A DNA stretch of 64,000 nt from Psychrobacter raelei (lineage in GTDB: Bacteria; Pseudomonadota; Gammaproteobacteria; Pseudomonadales; Moraxellaceae): NCBI RefSeq assembly GCF_022631235.3, contig NZ_CP093310.2, positions 496,001 to 560,000 on the forward strand. Direction: 5' to 3'. The notes under the pieces are model-generated. The model saw nothing but the letters and a program-made list of their open reading frames with translations. It was not told where the DNA came from and searched no databases. A program made the translations under genes and the position numbers. Positions 18,692-28,933 of the stretch are shown here, in pieces (position 1 is the stretch's first letter; every line of letters begins with the position of its first letter).

Positions 18692-19486
18692 ATGAAAACT
18701 GTATTAATAGCAAATCAAAAAGGTGGCTGTGGTAAAACCTCTGTCGCCATTACGCTAGCTGCGGCATTGGCCAATCAAGGTCAGACCGTCGCCTTAGCTG
18801 ATGCCGACCCCCAAAGATCAAGCCTACGTTGGCTAAAGCAGCGACCCGATACCGCCGCAAAAATTTATGCAGTAGATTGGTGCGATGAAGAAGATATTGG
18901 TGACTTGCCCAAAAAAGTGGCCAAAACCTTAGGTAAAAAAGACTGGCTGATTATCGATGCGCCAGGCTCTTTAAGTGGCGATCGCGCAGAGTCGCTAATC
19001 AGTGAAGCCCGTGCTATTTTGATTCCAGTGTTACCGTCTATCTTCGATGCTGACAGTACCAAGCAGTTTTTAAAATCCATTCAAGATATCAAGCGTATCC
19101 GTAAAGGTAAGGTCGATATTCATCTGCTAGCCAACCGAGTGCGGTCACAAAGTAGCACCAATTTAACATTGCAGAGATTTTTTGAAAATATAGGCCAGCC
19201 GCCCTTAGCCTGGATTAGTGAAAGAAGCTTATATCCACAGTTGGCTGAGCAAGGATTGGCCATTTTTGATCATACTCAAAAACGCTACCGAGACATTCAA
19301 GCACAGTGGCAGCCGGTGATGGATGCGCTGATGCCCAAAGTGGCTACTAAGTACGAAGAGGTATTGGCAGGCAGTGAGATTCCCGCTAGTCTGGAAAAAC
19401 TGCCCCAAGCAAAAAGCAACACAGGTATGCACAAGGCCGGAAAATCGTCAAAAAAAACCAAGGATAACTCAACGTGGTATGAATAA
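18692..19486 (+). CDS. ParA/MinD-family ATPase
   Basis: A P-loop ATPase of the ParA/Soj class. The deviant Walker A is at the N-terminus (NQKGGCGKTSVAI, with the signature lysine). Walker A' includes ADADPQRSS, and Walker B is DWLIIDAPG. The 264 residues end in a polar, Lys-rich tail (SSKKTKDNS). No parB or parS-like repeat is adjacent, so this is an orphan ATPase rather than a complete partition locus. Relatives position chromosomes, chemoreceptors or other complexes; which applies cannot be read here. Sixty bases downstream lies a membrane-anchored protein of unknown function, and topA follows. Confidence 0.85.
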   Translation: MKTVLIANQKGGCGKTSVAITLAAALANQGQTVALADADPQRSSLRWLKQRPDTAAKIYAVDWCDEEDIGDLPKKVAKTLGKKDWLIIDAPGSLSGDRAESLISEARAILIPVLPSIFDADSTKQFLKSIQDIKRIRKGKVDIHLLANRVRSQSSTNLTLQRFFENIGQPPLAWISERSLYPQLAEQGLAIFDHTQKRYRDIQAQWQPVMDALMPKVATKYEEVLAGSEIPASLEKLPQAKSNTGMHKAGKSSKKTKDNSTWYE

Positions 19487-19546
19487 AAGCAAAAACCTAA
19501 TAAACTAGCGCGCTATTTGTTACTTCTTACAACTTACGGAAAAAAT

Positions 19547-20110
19547 ATGGGAACTTGGGTAGCGATTGCTATTGGATTATTTGTATTAGGCAGCATTATG
19601 GCCTTAAAGCCTAGTGGCGTCGATGTGCGCTTGGATAAGCTGCGGATGACGGCGCGCCGCTTGGAACTAAACCCCAAACTCGTTGCCTGCCCTGATTGGA
19701 TTCGGGGCCGCAATAATGAGTATGGCAAGGGGATGATGGGGCAGTATGCCTTAATTCTAGATGACATGAAATTCCCTGAAACCCGTTATCAAGTCATAGA
19801 CGGTGAGCTGCGTCCGGACAGTACCAGTGGTACACAAATAGAGGTTAATGATGGCGCGCAGGGTAACGCTGGTACGCAGGATGTGACTTATCGCTTAGAC
19901 CATGAACCGCTCAATTTGCCAGCCAGCATCACCCCGCTTGTAAAAGCCGTTTATACCAAGGCCAATAGCTTGGTGGTATTTTGGGAGGACAGCGGTTATG
20001 TGAAGCCCAATACCAATCCCAATTATGATCCGCAGCACATTGAGCCAGATTTATTAGCGCTCAAAGCCGCCATGTATCAATGGGCGCAAAAGCTGGCTAA
20101 TAAAGGCTGA
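19547..20110 (+). CDS. Membrane-anchored hypothetical protein
   Basis: I do not recognise this 187-residue protein. It begins MGTWVAIAIGLFVLGSIMAL, a single N-terminal membrane segment with no lipobox. A basic stretch follows (RLDKLRMTARRLELNP), then a soluble domain with PDWIRGRNNEYGKGMMGQYAL and a C-terminal helix. That layout fits an inner-membrane anchor with a cytoplasmic domain. The ATG at 19547 is chosen because the membrane segment begins directly there; the frame could open at 19517. It lies 60 bp after the ParA-type gene on the same strand, so it may be a partner of that ATPase; this is inference only. Confidence 0.7.
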   Translation: MGTWVAIAIGLFVLGSIMALKPSGVDVRLDKLRMTARRLELNPKLVACPDWIRGRNNEYGKGMMGQYALILDDMKFPETRYQVIDGELRPDSTSGTQIEVNDGAQGNAGTQDVTYRLDHEPLNLPASITPLVKAVYTKANSLVVFWEDSGYVKPNTNPNYDPQHIEPDLLALKAAMYQWAQKLANKG

Positions 20111-20310
20111 TATAAGCTCATAAATCCAGTCAATTGACACTTTAGTTACTGCTTGCTCTTGAAAAACCTTGTTGACAGCGCAACTGTTAGCAGTGTAACG
20201 TCAATGCAGATTTAGGCCAAAGCCAGACATTTAAAGCAGATCTTTGGCTGAGCTCACCAGACTATAAAAAATATAATTTATAAGAAAGTTTAATTAGGAC
20301 TTTGATATCA

Positions 20311-22965
20311 ATGGCTAAAACCACAGCTAAAAAAACAACCTCGACCCCCGCGGCCAGTGCAAAAGGCAAATCACTGGTCATTGTGGAGTCTCCTGCCAAA
20401 GCAAAAACCATCAACAAATATTTGGGTGATGACTTTATTGTACGCTCAAGTATTGGTCATGTGCGTGACTTGCCCACCAGCAGTGGCGTTAAGAAAAAAG
20501 CGACCAAGACGGATGAAAAGCTAAGCAAAGAAGACAAAGCGCAGCAGGCTTTGGTACGTAGAATGGGTATTGACCCTGAGCACGGCTGGAAAGCTGTGTA
20601 TGAAGTGCTGCCTAATAAAACCAAAGTGATTAAAGAGCTTAAAGCCTTGGCCAAAGATGCCGATAAGATTTATCTGGCAACGGATTTGGATAGAGAAGGG
20701 GAAGCGATTGCTTGGCATTTGCGTGAGGTTATCGGCGGAGATGACAGCAAGTATCAGCGTGTGGTGTTTAACGAGATTACCAAATCGGCCATTCAAAATG
20801 CATTTAAAGAGCCCGGTAAGCTTGATATTGACCGGGTGAATGCGCAGCAAGCACGCCGCTTCTTAGACAGAGTGGTTGGGTTTATGGTCTCGCCGCTACT
20901 GTGGCAAAAAATTGCCCGTGGCTTATCGGCTGGGCGAGTACAGTCAGTAGCCACTCGGCTTGTGGTCGAGCGTGAACGTGAAATCCGTGCCTTTATTCCA
21001 GAAGAGTATTGGCAAATTCACGCCGATACCACCATGAAAGGTAGCGATAATGCCAATGTGGCTGCAGATACTCCCATTCGCTTAGAGGCCGTCAAACAGG
21101 CAGGCAAAGTACTCAAGCTTGGCAACAAAGCGCAGACTGATGCCGTACTGGCCGTATTAAAACCGGCCACCTTCGTGGTCAAAGAGCGTGAAGAGAAGCC
21201 CACTCAATCTAAGCCGAGTGCGCCTTTTATTACCTCTACTTTACAGCAAGCGGCCAGCACACGTTTGGGCTTTCCTGTCAAAAAGACCATGATGCTAGCT
21301 CAGCGCTTGTACGAAGCTGGTCACATTACTTATATGCGTACCGATTCAACCTTCTTATCCAATGATGCCTTGGCCAGTGTGCGCGGCTTTATTGAAGAGA
21401 ATTACGGCTCTAAATACTTGCCAGAAAAGCCTAATTTTTATGGCAGCAAACAAAACGCACAAGAGGCTCACGAAGCCATTCGTCCGACCAATGCCAATTT
21501 AAAATCTACCCAGCTCAAAGGGGTGGATCGTGATGCCATTCGCTTATATGAGCTGATTTGGCGTCAGTTTGTGGCCTGTCAGATGCTACCGGCAAAATAT
21601 AAGTCGGTTAATCTATTGGTAGAGGCGGGCGATGTTGAGCTAAAAGCCCGCGGTCGCACCATGACCTTTGACGGCTTTACCAAGGTTATGCCACCTGCCA
21701 AAACCGATGACACCTTATTGCCTGATGTCAAACAAGGCGATGAGCTTAATTTAATAAAACTAGATCCCAGTCAGCACTTCACTAAGCCGCCAGCGCGTTA
21801 TACGGAAGCAAGCTTAGTTAAAGAGCTTGAGAAAAAAGGCATCGGCCGTCCATCAACTTATGCCTCTATCATCTCAACCATTCAAGACAGAGGGTATGTT
21901 CGCTTAGAAAACAAGCGTCTGTATGCTGAGAAGATGGGTGATATTGTCACCGACCGTCTAACCGAAAGCTTCCCTGAGCTGATGGATTATACCTTTACTG
22001 CGGGGCTTGAAGATGAGCTTGATCATGTGGCACAAGGCGATCAAGATTGGAAAGCGGTGTTAGATGACTTTTATGGGGACTTTAAGACTAAGCTTGAGCA
22101 TGCCAAAGATAAAGACGGTATGCGCCCGAATGACCCCACCGATGTACCCGACGTGCATTGCGATTTATGTGGCCGACCAATGCAGCTGCGTAATGGCTCA
22201 ACCGGTGTATTCTTAGGCTGTACTGGCTACAACTTGCCACCCAAAGAGCGCTGTAAGGGTACCAAAAACCTAATGCCGGTAGAAGCCTTTGCCAACTTAG
22301 ATGACAGCGAAATCGATGAAAGCGCTGAAGTCAAAGAGTTGATGGAGAAAAAACGTTGTCCTAAGTGTAGCACAGCGATGGATGGCTATATTGTGGATGG
22401 TGGCCTCAAGCTGCATATCTGTGGTAACAACCCAGACTGTGATGGCTATTTATTAGAAGAAGGTATGTTCGAGGTGCCAGGCTCTGATGCGCCGACCATT
22501 GACTGTAATAAATGTGATGGTCAGATGGAGCTTAAGACCGGCCGCTTTGGTCCTTATTTTGCTTGTAATAAGTGTGATAATACCCGCAAAGTGCTCAAAA
22601 ATGGTGAGCCTGCACCGCCGCGCATGGATCCTATTGATATGCCAGAGCTTAAGTCGACCAAGCATGAGGATCACTTTATCTTACGAGAGGGGGCTGCCGG
22701 TCTATTCTTAGCGGCCTCTAAGTTCCCTAAAGTGCGCGAGACGCGTCCCCCTAAGCTGTCTGAGCTGCGCACCATTAAGGACAAGATGGATGATAAGTTC
22801 CAGTATTTGTTTGATGGTCCAGATCAAGATCCGGAGGGCAACCCTACCATTTTGCGCTGGTCACGTAAGCAAAAAGAGCAGTACATTGGCTCTGAGAGCT
22901 TAAAAACAGGCAAGGCCACGCGTTGGGGCGTTTACTGGCGTAAAGGCGAGTGGGTAGAGGAGTAG
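20311..22965 (+). CDS. topA: DNA topoisomerase I (type IA)
   Basis: Relaxes negative supercoils by transient cleavage of one strand. A short basic N-terminal tail (about 20 residues) precedes the TOPRIM domain ([30 protein letters not shown]). The active-site tyrosine lies in [10 protein letters not shown] near residue 344. The C-terminus has topoisomerase zinc-ribbon modules: [16 protein letters not shown]...CGNNPDC and CNKCDGQM...FACNKC. The 884-residue length is normal. The ATG at 20311 fits the Psychrobacter-like start [11 protein letters not shown] at 20302 is an in-frame alternative. A perfect palindromic terminator follows. Confidence 0.97.
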   Translation: MAKTTAKKTTSTPAASAKGKSLVIVESPAKAKTINKYLGDDFIVRSSIGHVRDLPTSSGVKKKATKTDEKLSKEDKAQQALVRRMGIDPEHGWKAVYEVLPNKTKVIKELKALAKDADKIYLATDLDREGEAIAWHLREVIGGDDSKYQRVVFNEITKSAIQNAFKEPGKLDIDRVNAQQARRFLDRVVGFMVSPLLWQKIARGLSAGRVQSVATRLVVEREREIRAFIPEEYWQIHADTTMKGSDNANVAADTPIRLEAVKQAGKVLKLGNKAQTDAVLAVLKPATFVVKEREEKPTQSKPSAPFITSTLQQAASTRLGFPVKKTMMLAQRLYEAGHITYMRTDSTFLSNDALASVRGFIEENYGSKYLPEKPNFYGSKQNAQEAHEAIRPTNANLKSTQLKGVDRDAIRLYELIWRQFVACQMLPAKYKSVNLLVEAGDVELKARGRTMTFDGFTKVMPPAKTDDTLLPDVKQGDELNLIKLDPSQHFTKPPARYTEASLVKELEKKGIGRPSTYASIISTIQDRGYVRLENKRLYAEKMGDIVTDRLTESFPELMDYTFTAGLEDELDHVAQGDQDWKAVLDDFYGDFKTKLEHAKDKDGMRPNDPTDVPDVHCDLCGRPMQLRNGSTGVFLGCTGYNLPPKERCKGTKNLMPVEAFANLDDSEIDESAEVKELMEKKRCPKCSTAMDGYIVDGGLKLHICGNNPDCDGYLLEEGMFEVPGSDAPTIDCNKCDGQMELKTGRFGPYFACNKCDNTRKVLKNGEPAPPRMDPIDMPELKSTKHEDHFILREGAAGLFLAASKFPKVRETRPPKLSELRTIKDKMDDKFQYLFDGPDQDPEGNPTILRWSRKQKEQYIGSESLKTGKATRWGVYWRKGEWVEE

Positions 22966-22982
22966 CCTTTAGCCACAGCCAT

Positions 22983-23014
22983 AAAAAATCCCAGTCAATT
23001 GACTGGGATTTTTT
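22983..23014. terminator. Perfect palindromic bidirectional terminator
   Basis: A 32-bp perfect palindrome centred between 22998 and 22999. Its arms run from AAAAAATCCC to the complementary T-run. It lies between convergent topA and trhO and can serve both. Confidence 0.85.
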
Positions 23015-23060
23015 ATGTCAAATGATAGCGCTGTTAGATAACAACAAGGGGTAGCACCGC

Positions 23061-24074
23061 TTATTTAAGCTCGTCTTCTTGCTGCTCAAGTCGGGCTTGC
23101 AGCTTTTGTTGTTTGCGTGCTTCAATCACGTCATTAACGTCTGCACCAATATGGACTTCGCCGCGCTGCTTGGCCAATTGGATCTGACGTTGACGCTCAC
23201 GAAAGCGGGCACGCTGTTCTTCAGTCGCTTTATCGATGCAGTGCGGACAAGACTCCCCTTTGACATAGGCAGGATGCTGCTTGTCTGCTTCGGTGATGGG
23301 CATGCGGCAGGCATAGCACTGATCGTATTCGCTTTTTTGTAGGCTGTGATTGACTGCCACGCGATTATCAAACACGAAGCAATCGCCTTCCCACATCGAC
23401 TCCTCAGCCGGTACCTCTTCTAAATACTTTAAGATACCACCTTCTAAATGGTATACCTCATCAAAGCCTTGCTCACGCAAATAAGCAGTAGACTTTTCGC
23501 AGCGAATACCACCGGTACAAAACATCGCTACTTTTTTATGTTTGTTTGGGTCAAGCTCATTTTTTACGTATTCTGGGAACTCACGGAAGGTTTCAGTTTT
23601 TGGATTTACTGCATTTTTGAACGTACCGATTTGGACTTCATAATCATTACGAGTGTCGATTAATAATACATCTGGGTCGCTGATTAAGTCATTCCATTCG
23701 CTAGGTTTTACGTAGCGCCCAACCGATTGTAGCGGGTCAATGCCTTCTACACCCATGGTAACAATTTCTTTTTTGAGTTTTACTTTGGTGCGAAAAAATG
23801 GCTGTGTATCAGTGAATGACTCTTTATACTCTAAAGCGCCGATAGCAGGAATGTCTTGAATATAAGCAAGCACGGCATCAATACCAGCGCGGTCGCCAGA
23901 GATAGTGCCGTTAATGCCTTCAGAGGCCAATAATAAGGTGCCACGCACGCCTTTATCTAGCATGAGTTGGCGCAGAGGCTCACGGTAGTTTTCATAGTCA
24001 TTAAAGCGGGTAAATTTATATAAAGCAGTGACAACGATGTTGTTGGTTTCTGTCAATGTGGCTGATGTGGTCAT
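23061..24074 (-). CDS. trhO: tRNA uridine(34) hydroxylase TrhO
   Basis: Oxygen-dependent enzyme that makes 5-hydroxyuridine at tRNA position 34 (formerly YceA). It has an N-terminal acylphosphatase-like domain (TALYKFTRF... [10 protein letters not shown]), then a rhodanese domain with the active-site loop [10 protein letters not shown] (C186). A C-terminal region follows with YACRMPI and CPHC cysteines that probably bind zinc. The C-terminus is a Gln/Glu-rich basic helix ([16 protein letters not shown]). At 337 residues it has the usual length. It is transcribed alone; the promoter lies in the 24075-24373 gap. Confidence 0.93.
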   Translation of the reverse strand: MTTSATLTETNNIVVTALYKFTRFNDYENYREPLRQLMLDKGVRGTLLLASEGINGTISGDRAGIDAVLAYIQDIPAIGALEYKESFTDTQPFFRTKVKLKKEIVTMGVEGIDPLQSVGRYVKPSEWNDLISDPDVLLIDTRNDYEVQIGTFKNAVNPKTETFREFPEYVKNELDPNKHKKVAMFCTGGIRCEKSTAYLREQGFDEVYHLEGGILKYLEEVPAEESMWEGDCFVFDNRVAVNHSLQKSEYDQCYACRMPITEADKQHPAYVKGESCPHCIDKATEEQRARFRERQRQIQLAKQRGEVHIGADVNDVIEARKQQKLQARLEQQEDELK

Positions 24075-24264
24075 AATTTTCTCCTGCCGTCTAAGTCGTA
24101 AACCTAGTGCGTGATTAAGTCAATGCGCTGTGCAATGACGTGATAAGCTTAATTTATATACCATTAAGCAGTGTCATGGCCACATGCTTTAAAACATGTG
24201 ACCTGATAAAAAAGGGTGAGTCATACCCAGTACTCTATAATTGAGGACAGTTTATAACAATAAA

Positions 24265-24284
24265 AGCGCTATTTTCATAGCGCT
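24265..24284 (-). terminator. Terminator after ponA
   Basis: AGCGCTAT (24265-24272) and ATAGCGCT (24277-24284) form an 8-bp stem with a 4-nt loop. On the minus strand it is followed by TTTTATT. A second hairpin, CTGACTAA/TTAGTCAG (24292-24316), lies just before it. Confidence 0.65.
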
Positions 24285-24373
24285 CTTGATGCTGACTAAC
24301 TGATTTTTTTAGTCAGTGGTTTTAGGTCAATATTGGTAACACCTGTGGCCATTTAAGTGGCTAAGCTACAGAG

Positions 24374-27196
24374 TTAGTCATTGGCCGGTGCGGCTTTGTT
24401 CTCTGTAGGCTTAGGTTCAGCTTTGGGCTTCTCAGCGGGTTTGGGAGCAGGTTTTGGCGCTGCTCTGGTACTGCTGGTATCGGCATTGGTACTGCTATTA
24501 CTGTTGCTGTTATTGTTGCTATTGACTGGCTTAGGGGGTTCAACCGGTTTAGGCGGCTGCCTTTCAATCAAAGAGGCTCTTGGTGGTCTGACAACACCGT
24601 CTGTGACCTTTTGATTGGTGATGCGAGTATCGCTGCCGCTGCCAGTAGCACCGGCCGTGGTGTTGTCATTATCATCGGATAAATTAATCACCTCTTGTTT
24701 TGCGGTTTCTGATTTGGCTTTATTATTGACACTAACCCACTGATAAGGCACAGATTTTAACGCAGTGCGCATATAATCTACCCAAATAGGTAGGGCAGCC
24801 ACACCACCATATTCGCCTCGACCTAGCGTTGAGGGTTGATCGAAGCCCACCCATACAATAGAGACTTGAGTGGGGTGGAAGCCGGCAAACCAAGCATCCT
24901 TCATCTCATTGGTCGTCCCTGTTTTACCACCGACATCTGTACGGCCTAAGGCTTTGGCTCGAGTGCCCGTTCCTCTTTGAATAACGTCACGCAGCATGCC
25001 CGCCATCTCATAAGCCACATTTGGCTTTAAGATACGTGGGGCTTGGTCAGCCACTTGATAGGTAATCGGCACAGGCTTCAAGCGATCAGATTGTGGGCCA
25101 GCATCATAGCGGATGGCATCAATGGCTGCTTGTAATGACGCTTTGCTATTTTTTGGTTTGGCCTTGGCGTTATCTGCCTCATCCTCTGCGCCGTCATCCG
25201 CTGAGTCTACAGTTTCAGACTGAGTACTATCCGCGACTTGTAATAGCTTAGGATCTTCTGCTAGCGCTTTTAACGCCAATTGGTGTAATTTGGCATCGGC
25301 TTCGGCCTGCTTCTCATAGTCTTGTTTTAGCTTAGCATTGAGTTTTTGTAGATCATTGTTAAAGCATAATGCGCAAGCACGTTGTGGGTTGGCCAAGTAC
25401 AACAGCTTATTGTCATAATCATAAATTTGATCAATAAAGTACGGCTGAATGCGGTGACCGCCGTTGGCAAAGGCGGAATACGCAGTGGCCATCTGTAGAG
25501 GCGTTGCTTGACCTGCCCCTAAAGCAAGCGATAAGGTGGTGGGCAGCTTGTCTTTATCCAAACCAAATTGATCTAATAATTGACGTGCATCTGAGGTGCC
25601 AACGGCTTGTAATAGGCGAATAGACACTAGGTTACGTGACAAAATAAGGCCACGGCGAATGGTCATATCCCCATAAAAGCGGTTATCGGAGTTTTTGGGC
25701 TGCCAATCACCAATACGCAGCGGACCATCTGAAATCATACTGTCGGGACGATAGCCTTTTTCTAAGGCCGCCGCATAGTTTAATGGCTTGATGGTTGAGC
25801 CGGGCTGACGCCAACCTTGAGTGGCTCGGTTAAATTTACTATAACGGAAATCAAAGCCACCAACCAAGGCTTCAACCGCACCAGTCTCAGGGTCGAGCGC
25901 AACCAAGCTACCTTGAACTTTGGGTATTTGAGTTAAGCGCCAAGCGGTTTTATTTTCGTTGGCAATTAAACGCACGATATCGTCTTTTTTGACAAGATCT
26001 GAGGCACTGTTAGGGTAGCGTCTGATGCGGTTGGCATCTAAGTATTCTTTGGCCCAGCTCATGCCTGACCAAGGTACGGTGACCACTTCGCCATCTGCTA
26101 ACTCAGCCTTAAAGCTGCGGCCGCTGACCTCTACTACCTTGGCCGGTACCATATTAGAATACGTGGTGAATTTGGATAAAGGCTCACCATGTGCTTCCAC
26201 ACCGCGCCAGCCGTGACGACGATCATAGCCAATCAGACCTTTTTTAATGGCGGTATCTGCCGCTTTTTGGTCTTCACTATCGACAGTAAGCTTAACACGC
26301 CAGCCGGCATTGACCACATCCTCGCCATAACGATCTACCAAGGTGCGGCGGGTCATCTCTGCCAAATAGGGCATGTTCACATCCAGCTGCTCTTTGTACA
26401 AATGCACGCCGATGGGTTCTTTGACGGCTGTGTCATGCTGAGCTTGGGTGATATAACCAAGCTCTAACATGCGGCCCAAAATCCAGTTACGTCGCTCAAG
26501 TGCTTCTTCAGGATTTGACACAGGGTTGTTTTGTGACGGTGCTTTAGGTAGACCGGCTAAGGTTGCCATCTCAGCGATGGTTAGCTTATCGAGCGATTTA
26601 CTGTAATATTTTTTGGCCGCCGCACGAATACCGTAGGCGCCTTCACCCATATAAATCTTATTAACGTATAAGGTTAAAATCTCTTCTTTGCTCAGCTGAT
26701 CTTCGATACTACGCGCCAGATACAACTCAGTTAGCTTACGGCTAAAAGTACGCTCGGGGCTTAAAAAGTAGTTCTTAGCTACCTGCATGGTAATGGTAGA
26801 GCCACCTGTCTGACCGCCGTCTTCTGTAATAATTTCAGTAATGGCACGGCCCAAACCCTTAATACTAATCCCGCTGTGCTCATAGAATGAAGAGTCTTCT
26901 GCTGCCAAAAAGGCATTAATAAAATTCTTTGGAATGTCATCATAGGTCACCGGTAATGACATACGATTGCCGTATTGGCCGATTAACTTGTCATCTTTAC
27001 TATAAATCTGCAAAGGCATCTCAAGATTGGTGCTTTTCATCTCAGAGATGCTGGGCAAGTTAGGCGTGATGTACATGGCCATCCCATAAAATCCAATAGG
27101 GAATGCCAGAACCAAAATGAGGGCCAGCGCTACGATGGCCAACAAAATGGACACAATATAATGGATAAGACGAGAGTTAGCAGACGATTGAGGCAT
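24374..27196 (-). CDS. mrcA: Penicillin-binding protein 1A (bifunctional peptidoglycan synthase)
   Basis: Class A PBP that polymerises glycan strands and crosslinks peptides at the inner membrane. After a short cytoplasmic tail and one TM (about residues 10-35) comes the GT51 domain with EDSSFYEHSG (catalytic Glu), TGGSTITMQ and KIYMGEGAYGI. Next are an OB-like region and the transpeptidase with GSTIKP (nucleophile Ser, SxxK), SRN and KTGTT. There is an extra charged insert near the KTG region (~630-690, AKPKNSKAS). The last ~90 residues are low-complexity Ser/Asn then Pro/Lys. The ATG at 27196 (MPQSSANSR) is chosen as next to the TM; an upstream codon at 27247 gives a longer form. It is divergent from pilM, the conserved ponA/pil arrangement. 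Confidence 0.95.
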   Translation of the reverse strand: MPQSSANSRLIHYIVSILLAIVALALILVLAFPIGFYGMAMYITPNLPSISEMKSTNLEMPLQIYSKDDKLIGQYGNRMSLPVTYDDIPKNFINAFLAAEDSSFYEHSGISIKGLGRAITEIITEDGGQTGGSTITMQVAKNYFLSPERTFSRKLTELYLARSIEDQLSKEEILTLYVNKIYMGEGAYGIRAAAKKYYSKSLDKLTIAEMATLAGLPKAPSQNNPVSNPEEALERRNWILGRMLELGYITQAQHDTAVKEPIGVHLYKEQLDVNMPYLAEMTRRTLVDRYGEDVVNAGWRVKLTVDSEDQKAADTAIKKGLIGYDRRHGWRGVEAHGEPLSKFTTYSNMVPAKVVEVSGRSFKAELADGEVVTVPWSGMSWAKEYLDANRIRRYPNSASDLVKKDDIVRLIANENKTAWRLTQIPKVQGSLVALDPETGAVEALVGGFDFRYSKFNRATQGWRQPGSTIKPLNYAAALEKGYRPDSMISDGPLRIGDWQPKNSDNRFYGDMTIRRGLILSRNLVSIRLLQAVGTSDARQLLDQFGLDKDKLPTTLSLALGAGQATPLQMATAYSAFANGGHRIQPYFIDQIYDYDNKLLYLANPQRACALCFNNDLQKLNAKLKQDYEKQAEADAKLHQLALKALAEDPKLLQVADSTQSETVDSADDGAEDEADNAKAKPKNSKASLQAAIDAIRYDAGPQSDRLKPVPITYQVADQAPRILKPNVAYEMAGMLRDVIQRGTGTRAKALGRTDVGGKTGTTNEMKDAWFAGFHPTQVSIVWVGFDQPSTLGRGEYGGVAALPIWVDYMRTALKSVPYQWVSVNNKAKSETAKQEVINLSDDNDNTTAGATGSGSDTRITNQKVTDGVVRPPRASLIERQPPKPVEPPKPVNSNNNSNSNSSTNADTSSTRAAPKPAPKPAEKPKAEPKPTENKAAPAND

Positions 27197-27739
27197 AGTG
27201 ACTCTATTAATTAAAAACTGAAATATTAGACATAGAAGACCCCGCAAAATTAAGCTTACCTATTGATATAACTGATTATTTATCGGTTTATCAAATGGGC
27301 AGTAGGCGCAAATTGCAAGCTTATGACTACGCTTATGGCTACAATTATAAAGCAAATTATAAAGTAAATGAGCGATATCTTATAGACCTAACATTAAAAC
27401 ACAGAGTCCGGCTCGCTTCTACCAGCGGCTGTAGACGTATTTTGGCTATAAATACCACGCCCTTTAAATGGCAGTACTGAGATTAAGGGGTCAAAGCTGA
27501 GGCGTATTTTTGCCCAATAGTGTAGCCTAAATTGAAAGTAGCCATTGTCGGCACGTTGTTAACATACAGCGCAATAAGCATAGGAGAGGGTATGCCTTTT
27601 TGATAGCTGGTTTTGTGCCCTAATTTTGATAAAAATCTAAAATATTTAGTTAATTTAAATTAAAAATAAATTGACAAAGTCCTTTTAAATAATTAGGGTT
27701 AATAGCCCAAGAAGGCTATGCGCGATAAGGAGAGGCAGT
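27197..27739. other. Divergent ponA-pilM intergenic region
   Basis: About 540 bp, strongly AT-rich near 27640-27700. A 61-codon frame at 27295-27480 has no ribosome binding site and odd composition, so it is not called. Promoters for both directions must lie here. Confidence 0.55.
27671..27699 (+). promoter_or_regulatory. Candidate promoter of the pil operon
   Basis: TTGACA (27671-27676), a 17-nt spacer and TAGGGT (27694-27699). The -35 match is perfect; the -10 match is weak. It lies about 40 bp before pilM. Confidence 0.35.
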
Positions 27740-28933
27740 TTGCGATTAGGGTTTTTTATGGCAAAGCCTCAGGCTTGGCTGGGTGTGGCAATCAGCAATA
27801 CGGCGGTAACTTTGGTCGAAATTTGCCATCATAAAGGTCACACTCAGCTGTTAGGCTATGCCATTAAGACATTACCACCAGGTGAGGTCATAGACAATCA
27901 AATCGTAGACTGTGAACAGATGGGTGACCATATTGCGCATCTGGTGCAGCGCATAGGCAGTCAATCCAAACAAGCTGCCATAGCTTTGCCTACTAGCTTG
28001 GCACTGACCAAAATAATTGAAATGCCTGCGGAGCTGACAGAAGATGAGATAGAAGCGCAAATTCATATCGATGCCGATCAGCACATTCCCTATCCTTTAT
28101 CACAAGTCTGCCTAGATTTTCAGATTCAAGGTCCGGCTGATACTGATGACAGTATGCAGCAGGTACTTTTGGTTGCTGCGCGCTTAGAGCACGTTGAGCA
28201 GCAAGCGGATAGCCTTACCTTTGCACAGTTACAGCCCAAGGTCGTTGATTTGGAGTCACACGCCCAGATATGCGCTTTTCAATTGGCTTGGGATAATTTA
28301 TCTGTTCATAAGCCAAACAACTTCACGCCTAACAACTTGGCGCCTAATCACTCATTTGCGCCAGCTAATACGCCACAGACCGTGGCGCTTATTGATATTG
28401 GCGAGAGCCGCACCACTTTTTATAGTCACCAATCAGGACAATTGGTCTATCAGTCCCAGCAGCTGTTTGGCGGCGCTCAATTGACTCAGGCCATTGCCAG
28501 TCAGCAGGGTATAGACTTGTCGCAGGCTGTGATAATAAAGCACGATTTAGCGGCATACATCACTTGCCATCAGCAGCAGGGCAGTGGTCGGCACAAGCGG
28601 TCTCACAAGCATGCAGATTTGACCAAGGTTTATACGCAGTTTGTCGCTGATTTAGCGGAGCATATCACCCAAGCTTTTGACGCTTATGCTGCTTTAGCAC
28701 CGGCAGTCGTCACTGAGCATATTATGCTGTGCGGCGGTAGTGCACTTTTGCCTGATATCGAGGCGATGCTAAAAGACCAGCTAAGCTGTGAGGTCAGTGT
28801 GGCCAATCCATTTGGACAAATGAAAGTGTCTGATCAAGTCGATAGGGATGAGTTATATGCCGAGGCGCCTAGACTAATGAGTGCTTGTGGTCTGGCACTG
28901 CGTTGTCAGATGCAAAATCAGGCATATCTGTGA
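27740..28933 (+). CDS. pilM: Type IV pilus inner-membrane platform protein PilM
   Basis: Actin-like cytoplasmic ATP-binding protein that binds the PilN N-terminus and links the PilNOP alignment complex to the pilus motor. ATPase-fold motifs are visible: LGVAISNTAVTLVEI near the N-terminus, VALIDIGESRTTFY in the middle (~217-230) and MLCGGSALLPDIEAML near 332-347. The TTG at 27740 is chosen because AAGGAG (27727-27732) sits 7 nt upstream. The first ATG (27758, MAKPQ) is 25 nt from that site. The 397-residue length is a little longer than Pseudomonas PilM (354), with Gln/His- and Asn/Pro-rich inserts (~188-212, ~263-285). Its stop overlaps the pilN start. Confidence 0.92.
   Translation: MRLGFFMAKPQAWLGVAISNTAVTLVEICHHKGHTQLLGYAIKTLPPGEVIDNQIVDCEQMGDHIAHLVQRIGSQSKQAAIALPTSLALTKIIEMPAELTEDEIEAQIHIDADQHIPYPLSQVCLDFQIQGPADTDDSMQQVLLVAARLEHVEQQADSLTFAQLQPKVVDLESHAQICAFQLAWDNLSVHKPNNFTPNNLAPNHSFAPANTPQTVALIDIGESRTTFYSHQSGQLVYQSQQLFGGAQLTQAIASQQGIDLSQAVIIKHDLAAYITCHQQQGSGRHKRSHKHADLTKVYTQFVADLAEHITQAFDAYAALAPAVVTEHIMLCGGSALLPDIEAMLKDQLSCEVSVANPFGQMKVSDQVDRDELYAEAPRLMSACGLALRCQMQNQAYL

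Noticed and set aside
18692..19486. A plasmid-type partition locus
   Set aside because: No parB gene and no iterated parS sites are adjacent; the surrounding genes are chromosomal housekeeping genes.
27295..27480. A 61-codon open frame in the ponA-pilM gap
   Set aside because: No ribosome binding site, unusual Tyr/Lys-rich composition, and it lies in a promoter region.
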